NCBI GenBank assembly: GCA_963699535.1
Contig: CAVOUJ010000018.1
Location: 25,686-89,685, forward strand
DNA: 64,000 nucleotides
Origin: VBDM01 sp963699535
Lineage (GTDB): Bacteria > Pseudomonadota > Gammaproteobacteria > Burkholderiales > SG8-39
Reading direction: 5' to 3'
The notes under the pieces are model-generated. The model made no database searches. It was not told the origin of the DNA and was given only the letters and a program-made list of their open reading frames with translations. Within the stretch, counting starts at the first letter, position 1. Each line of letters begins with the position of its first letter. Positions 61,174 through 64,000 of this stretch are shown here, piece after piece. Position numbers and translations under genes: made by a program.

Positions 61174-64000
61174 ATGCGGATACTCGGGAAGCTCGGCGCC
61201 CTTGCGGGAGCGCTCGTGTTGCTCGTTCCTTCGATGGCGCTGGCGCAAGCGTCGATCACCGGCAACGTCAAGGACACGTCAGGGGCGGTGCTCCCCGGCG
61301 TGACGGTCGAAGCTGCCAGCCCAGTGCTGATCGAGAAGATCCGGACGGTCGTCACCGACAGCAACGGTCGCTATCAGATCGTCGATCTCCGGCCGGGGAC
61401 ATACACCGTCACGTTCACGCTGACCGGGTTCAACACCTTCAGGCGTGATGGCGTGGTTCTCGCGGTGCGGCCGCGAACACCGTCGATGCCGATCTGCGCG
61501 TCGGATCGCTGGAAGAAACGATCACGGTCACCGGCGAAGCGCCCGTCGTTGATACGCATACGCTCGACCAGACAGCAGGTCTTGAGCTCCGACGTTGTCG
61601 ATGCGCTGCCGAGCGCGCGCAACTACGTCACCCTGGCTCGCATGGTGTCCGGCACCAACGCCAGCGGCAATGGCGCCAACGATGTCGGCGGGTCGTTGAT
61701 TCAGGACGTCGGCGGTAGCGTGACTGTCCACGGCAGCCGCACCACCGATCAGCGCGTCACCGCCAACGGCATCAACACGATGACGCTGCAGGCGGGCGGC
61801 AACATCGGCGGCCAGACGCCGGACGTCGGGATCGGCGGCCGAGGTCTCGATCGACACGACGTCACTCTCGGCTGACCTGCCGACCGGCGGCGTCCGCATC
61901 AACTTCATCCCGCGCGACGGCGGCAACCGGTTCGCCAACTCCGCGTTCTTCACCTTCGCGAACAAGGGCCTGCAGGGCGACAACTTTTCCGACGAGCTGC
62001 GCGCCGCGGGCCTGGCGACGCCAACGAAGATCGTCAACAACTTCGACCTCAACGAAGCCTTCGGCGGTCCGTTCAAGAAGGACAAGGTGTGGTTCTGGTT
62101 CTCGACGCGCTACAACGTCCGTGAAGGGTGAGGCCGGCATCTTCACCAACGCCAACGCCTTCAAGACGAACGAGTGGCTTTACGTCCCGACGACAACACC
62201 GGCGGTCAACGAGGGCCAGCAGTTCAACAACAGCCTTCGCGTGACGTGGCAGGTCAACCCGAAGGTGAAGATCGCCGGCACGTACAAAGCGGACAAGTGG
62301 TGCAACTGTCCGAACCAGATCAGCGCGACGCGTGCTCCCGAGGCCGCGCGCGACCGGCGTTTCCCGCGGCTGCGGCAGGAGCACGCGGAAATGACGTCGC
62401 CGATCACCAACAAGCTGCTGTTCGAGGCTGTGGGTCTGCACCTCTTCGAGCGCTGGGGCGACATGCACCTCCGCCATAAAGGTGGATCGCTCGACGATCC
62501 GGCGCTCGAGGCGCTGCTTCCGCAGCTGATCTCGGTGACCGAGCAGAGCAACAACCTGATCTACCACCGGCGGGAGCCAACAACAACAACACCGCGGTGC
62601 CGAGCTTGACGTATCGCGCCGCGATGTCGCTACGTCACCGGCTCGCATGCGGTCAAGGTCCGGGTTTCAATCGCACCGCACGGGTATCTCGAGGAATCAA
62701 CAGTGACCACGCTGAATCCGGTGAGTTACCGTTTCATCCAGTGGGGTGCCGAATCAGATCACCGATGCATCGGCCCGTTCCGTCGAAATCGAACTCGACA
62801 ACGATCTCGGCTTCTACGCCCAGGATCGCTGGACGCTGAACCGCGGATGCTCCAGGGTCTGGCGCTGCGTTTCGATACTTCGCGACCAGCTTCCCTGAGC
62901 AGACGGTCGGATCGGCGCCGCTCATGCCGACATCGCAACGTCACGTTCCCCGAAACAGGAGAACCTCGTGGAAGGACTGGACCTACCCGCACCGGGCTCG
63001 TCTACGACTTGGGTGGCAACGGCAAGACCGCCCTCAAGGTGGCGTTCAACAAGTACCTGCTCGGGCAGACACTGGTGGAACGGCGCTCGGACGCACGTAA
63101 TCCGGTCCCGATGGTGACACTGCGAACCGCAGTGGATCGATGCGGCATGGAGGCCGGGATTCAATGCGACTACGTTCGCCGTGCGATCTGCTGAATCCGC
63201 TGGCGAATAACGGAGAGGATCCCTGCGGTCCGATTTCGCTGATCACGTTTGGCACCGACCGGGCCCGGCGAGCTGTACGACGAGGACCTGATTCCGGGCT
63301 GGAACCATCGTCAGACGAACTGGGAGTTCTGATCACGTGCAGCGCGAGATCCTGCCGCGCGTGCGCTCGACGTCGGCTACTTTCGCCGCGTGTGGACCCA
63401 CTTCCAGGTCACCGACAATCTGCTTCTGACGCCGGCGGACTTCACCAGGTTCGACATCGACGTGCCGCCGATTCTCGGCTGTGGGCGGCGGCGGTTACCC
63501 GGTCCGGGGTTTGTATAACGTCATTCCGACGAAGTTCGGACAGGTCAGCGAACCTGAACACGTTGTCCGATCACTAGGGAACGAGGTCGACCACTGGAAC
63601 GGCGTTGACGTGACGGTTCGATGCGCGGCCGACGACCGGGCTCACGCTCCAGGGTGGTCTGTCGACCGGTAAGACAAATCGAGGACAACTGCGAGATCGT
63701 CGCCCAGTTGCCCGAGATGCTGTTTCTGGGGGGCGCACGGCGCCAATACCACGAACGCGCCGGCACCGTGGCGCTCCACGCAGTTCTGTCATCGCGAGTC
63801 GCCGTTCCTGACGCAGTTCAAGGCGCACGGCGTCTACATGGAAGATCGATGTGCAGGTCTCTGGCTCTTTCCGCAGCACGCCGGGCACGTCGCTGTCGGT
63901 GGGCTACACCGCAACCAACGCCATCCTCACCTCCTCGTCGACGCTCGGCCGCCCGCTCTCGGGGACCGCTGCGAACATGGTAATCGGGATCGAGAAGCCG
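61174..64000 (+). CDS. TonB-dependent receptor with CarboxypepD_reg-like domain, partial, many frameshifts
   Basis: It starts at ATG 61174 with AGGAGG 7 nt upstream and runs off the window. Signal peptide ALAGALVLLVPSMALAQ, then a carboxypeptidase-regulatory-like domain (ASITGNVKDTSGAVLPGVTV; SNGRYQIVDLRPGTYTVTFT). Plug and barrel segments are spread over several frames: SARNYVTLARMVSGTNASGN, RINFIPRDGGNRFANSAFFT, NEAFGGPFKKDKVWFWFSTR and NSLRVTWQVNPKVKIAGTY. The first frame change lies near 61470; beyond about 62600 only short stretches are readable. This architecture is typical of Acidobacteriota OAR/SusC-like receptors. The substrate is unknown. Confidence 0.82.

Noticed and set aside
1..64000. 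CRISPR array, tRNA or rRNA genes
   Set aside because: No regularly spaced direct repeats, no cloverleaf-like sequence with a T-arm signature and no rRNA-like conserved sequence was recognised. A tRNA-scanning program would be decisive.

Overview
The window is GC-rich, densely packed DNA, and at least two unrelated sources appear to be joined in it. From base 1 to about 55.18 kb the gene content is that of a betaproteobacterium, most likely Burkholderiales. The signs are three orphan Bug/TctC-type tripartite tricarboxylate transporter (TTT) binding proteins, a glyA-nrdR-ribD block, hrpA, ribE, mrcB, a PilH-like regulator and a feruloyl-CoA synthase/crotonase pair. From about 55.2 kb to the end the content is acidobacterial in style: a TonB-dependent receptor with an N-terminal carboxypeptidase-regulatory-like domain, secreted proteins of a D[YF]TG[LF]P family, secreted MBL-fold proteins and a ThuA-like protein. 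The join falls inside two broken genes, a truncated RND pump and a truncated ThuA protein. An assembly chimera is the simplest reading. Many genes are interrupted by single-base indels, as expected from uncorrected long reads or a metagenome assembly, so broken frames should not be read as pseudogenes by default.

Layout. 0-7.3 kb: feruloyl-CoA synthase (cut by the window edge), crotonase, a molybdopterin-binding-domain protein, an EI24/CysZ-like membrane protein, hrpA and ribE, all on the minus strand. 7.3-17 kb: housekeeping and small metabolic genes, including PBP1b with a TPR lipoprotein, DUF427, a PARP-type zinc-finger protein, and a methyltransferase overlapping a LigB-type dioxygenase. 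17-22.4 kb: a worn region with two DUF3047 lipoprotein paralogues, two TTT binding proteins, a truncated amidohydrolase and a DUF427 relic. 22.3-25.9 kb: egtB, doxX, xth and a dihydroxyphthalate-decarboxylase-like protein.

25.9-33.4 kb is the most coherent regulatory block. A DUF6596-type (ECF42-like) sigma factor lies with three DGPF/YciI proteins, DUF1428, DUF1801, SRPBCC and YceI proteins. Two of the YciI genes are preceded by nearly identical 31-bp promoter-like elements (GTCGATTTCG-N10-TTCGTCGT). An ArsR regulator with a 16-bp perfect palindrome upstream heads a three-domain SRPBCC protein, a single-domain SRPBCC protein and YceI.

33.6-37.5 kb holds a two-gene cassette (GRDP-like protein plus an unknown protein), an ABC_sub_bind lipoprotein and an acyl-CoA ligase. 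37.6-42.4 kb holds an ABC-2 exporter and the ribD, nrdR, glyA block. 42.5-50.8 kb is a type I restriction-modification operon (hsdM, hsdS, immA-like, PIN/DUF4411, hsdR) with an ImmA/PIN toxin-antitoxin-like pair between hsdS and hsdR. It is bordered by an hsdM relic, an orphan HigA and an ORF6N protein. 51.9-55.18 kb holds a NodT-type outer-membrane factor and the C-terminal half of an RND pump. 55.2-64 kb is the acidobacterial-type segment. I recognised no rRNA, tRNA or CRISPR array.
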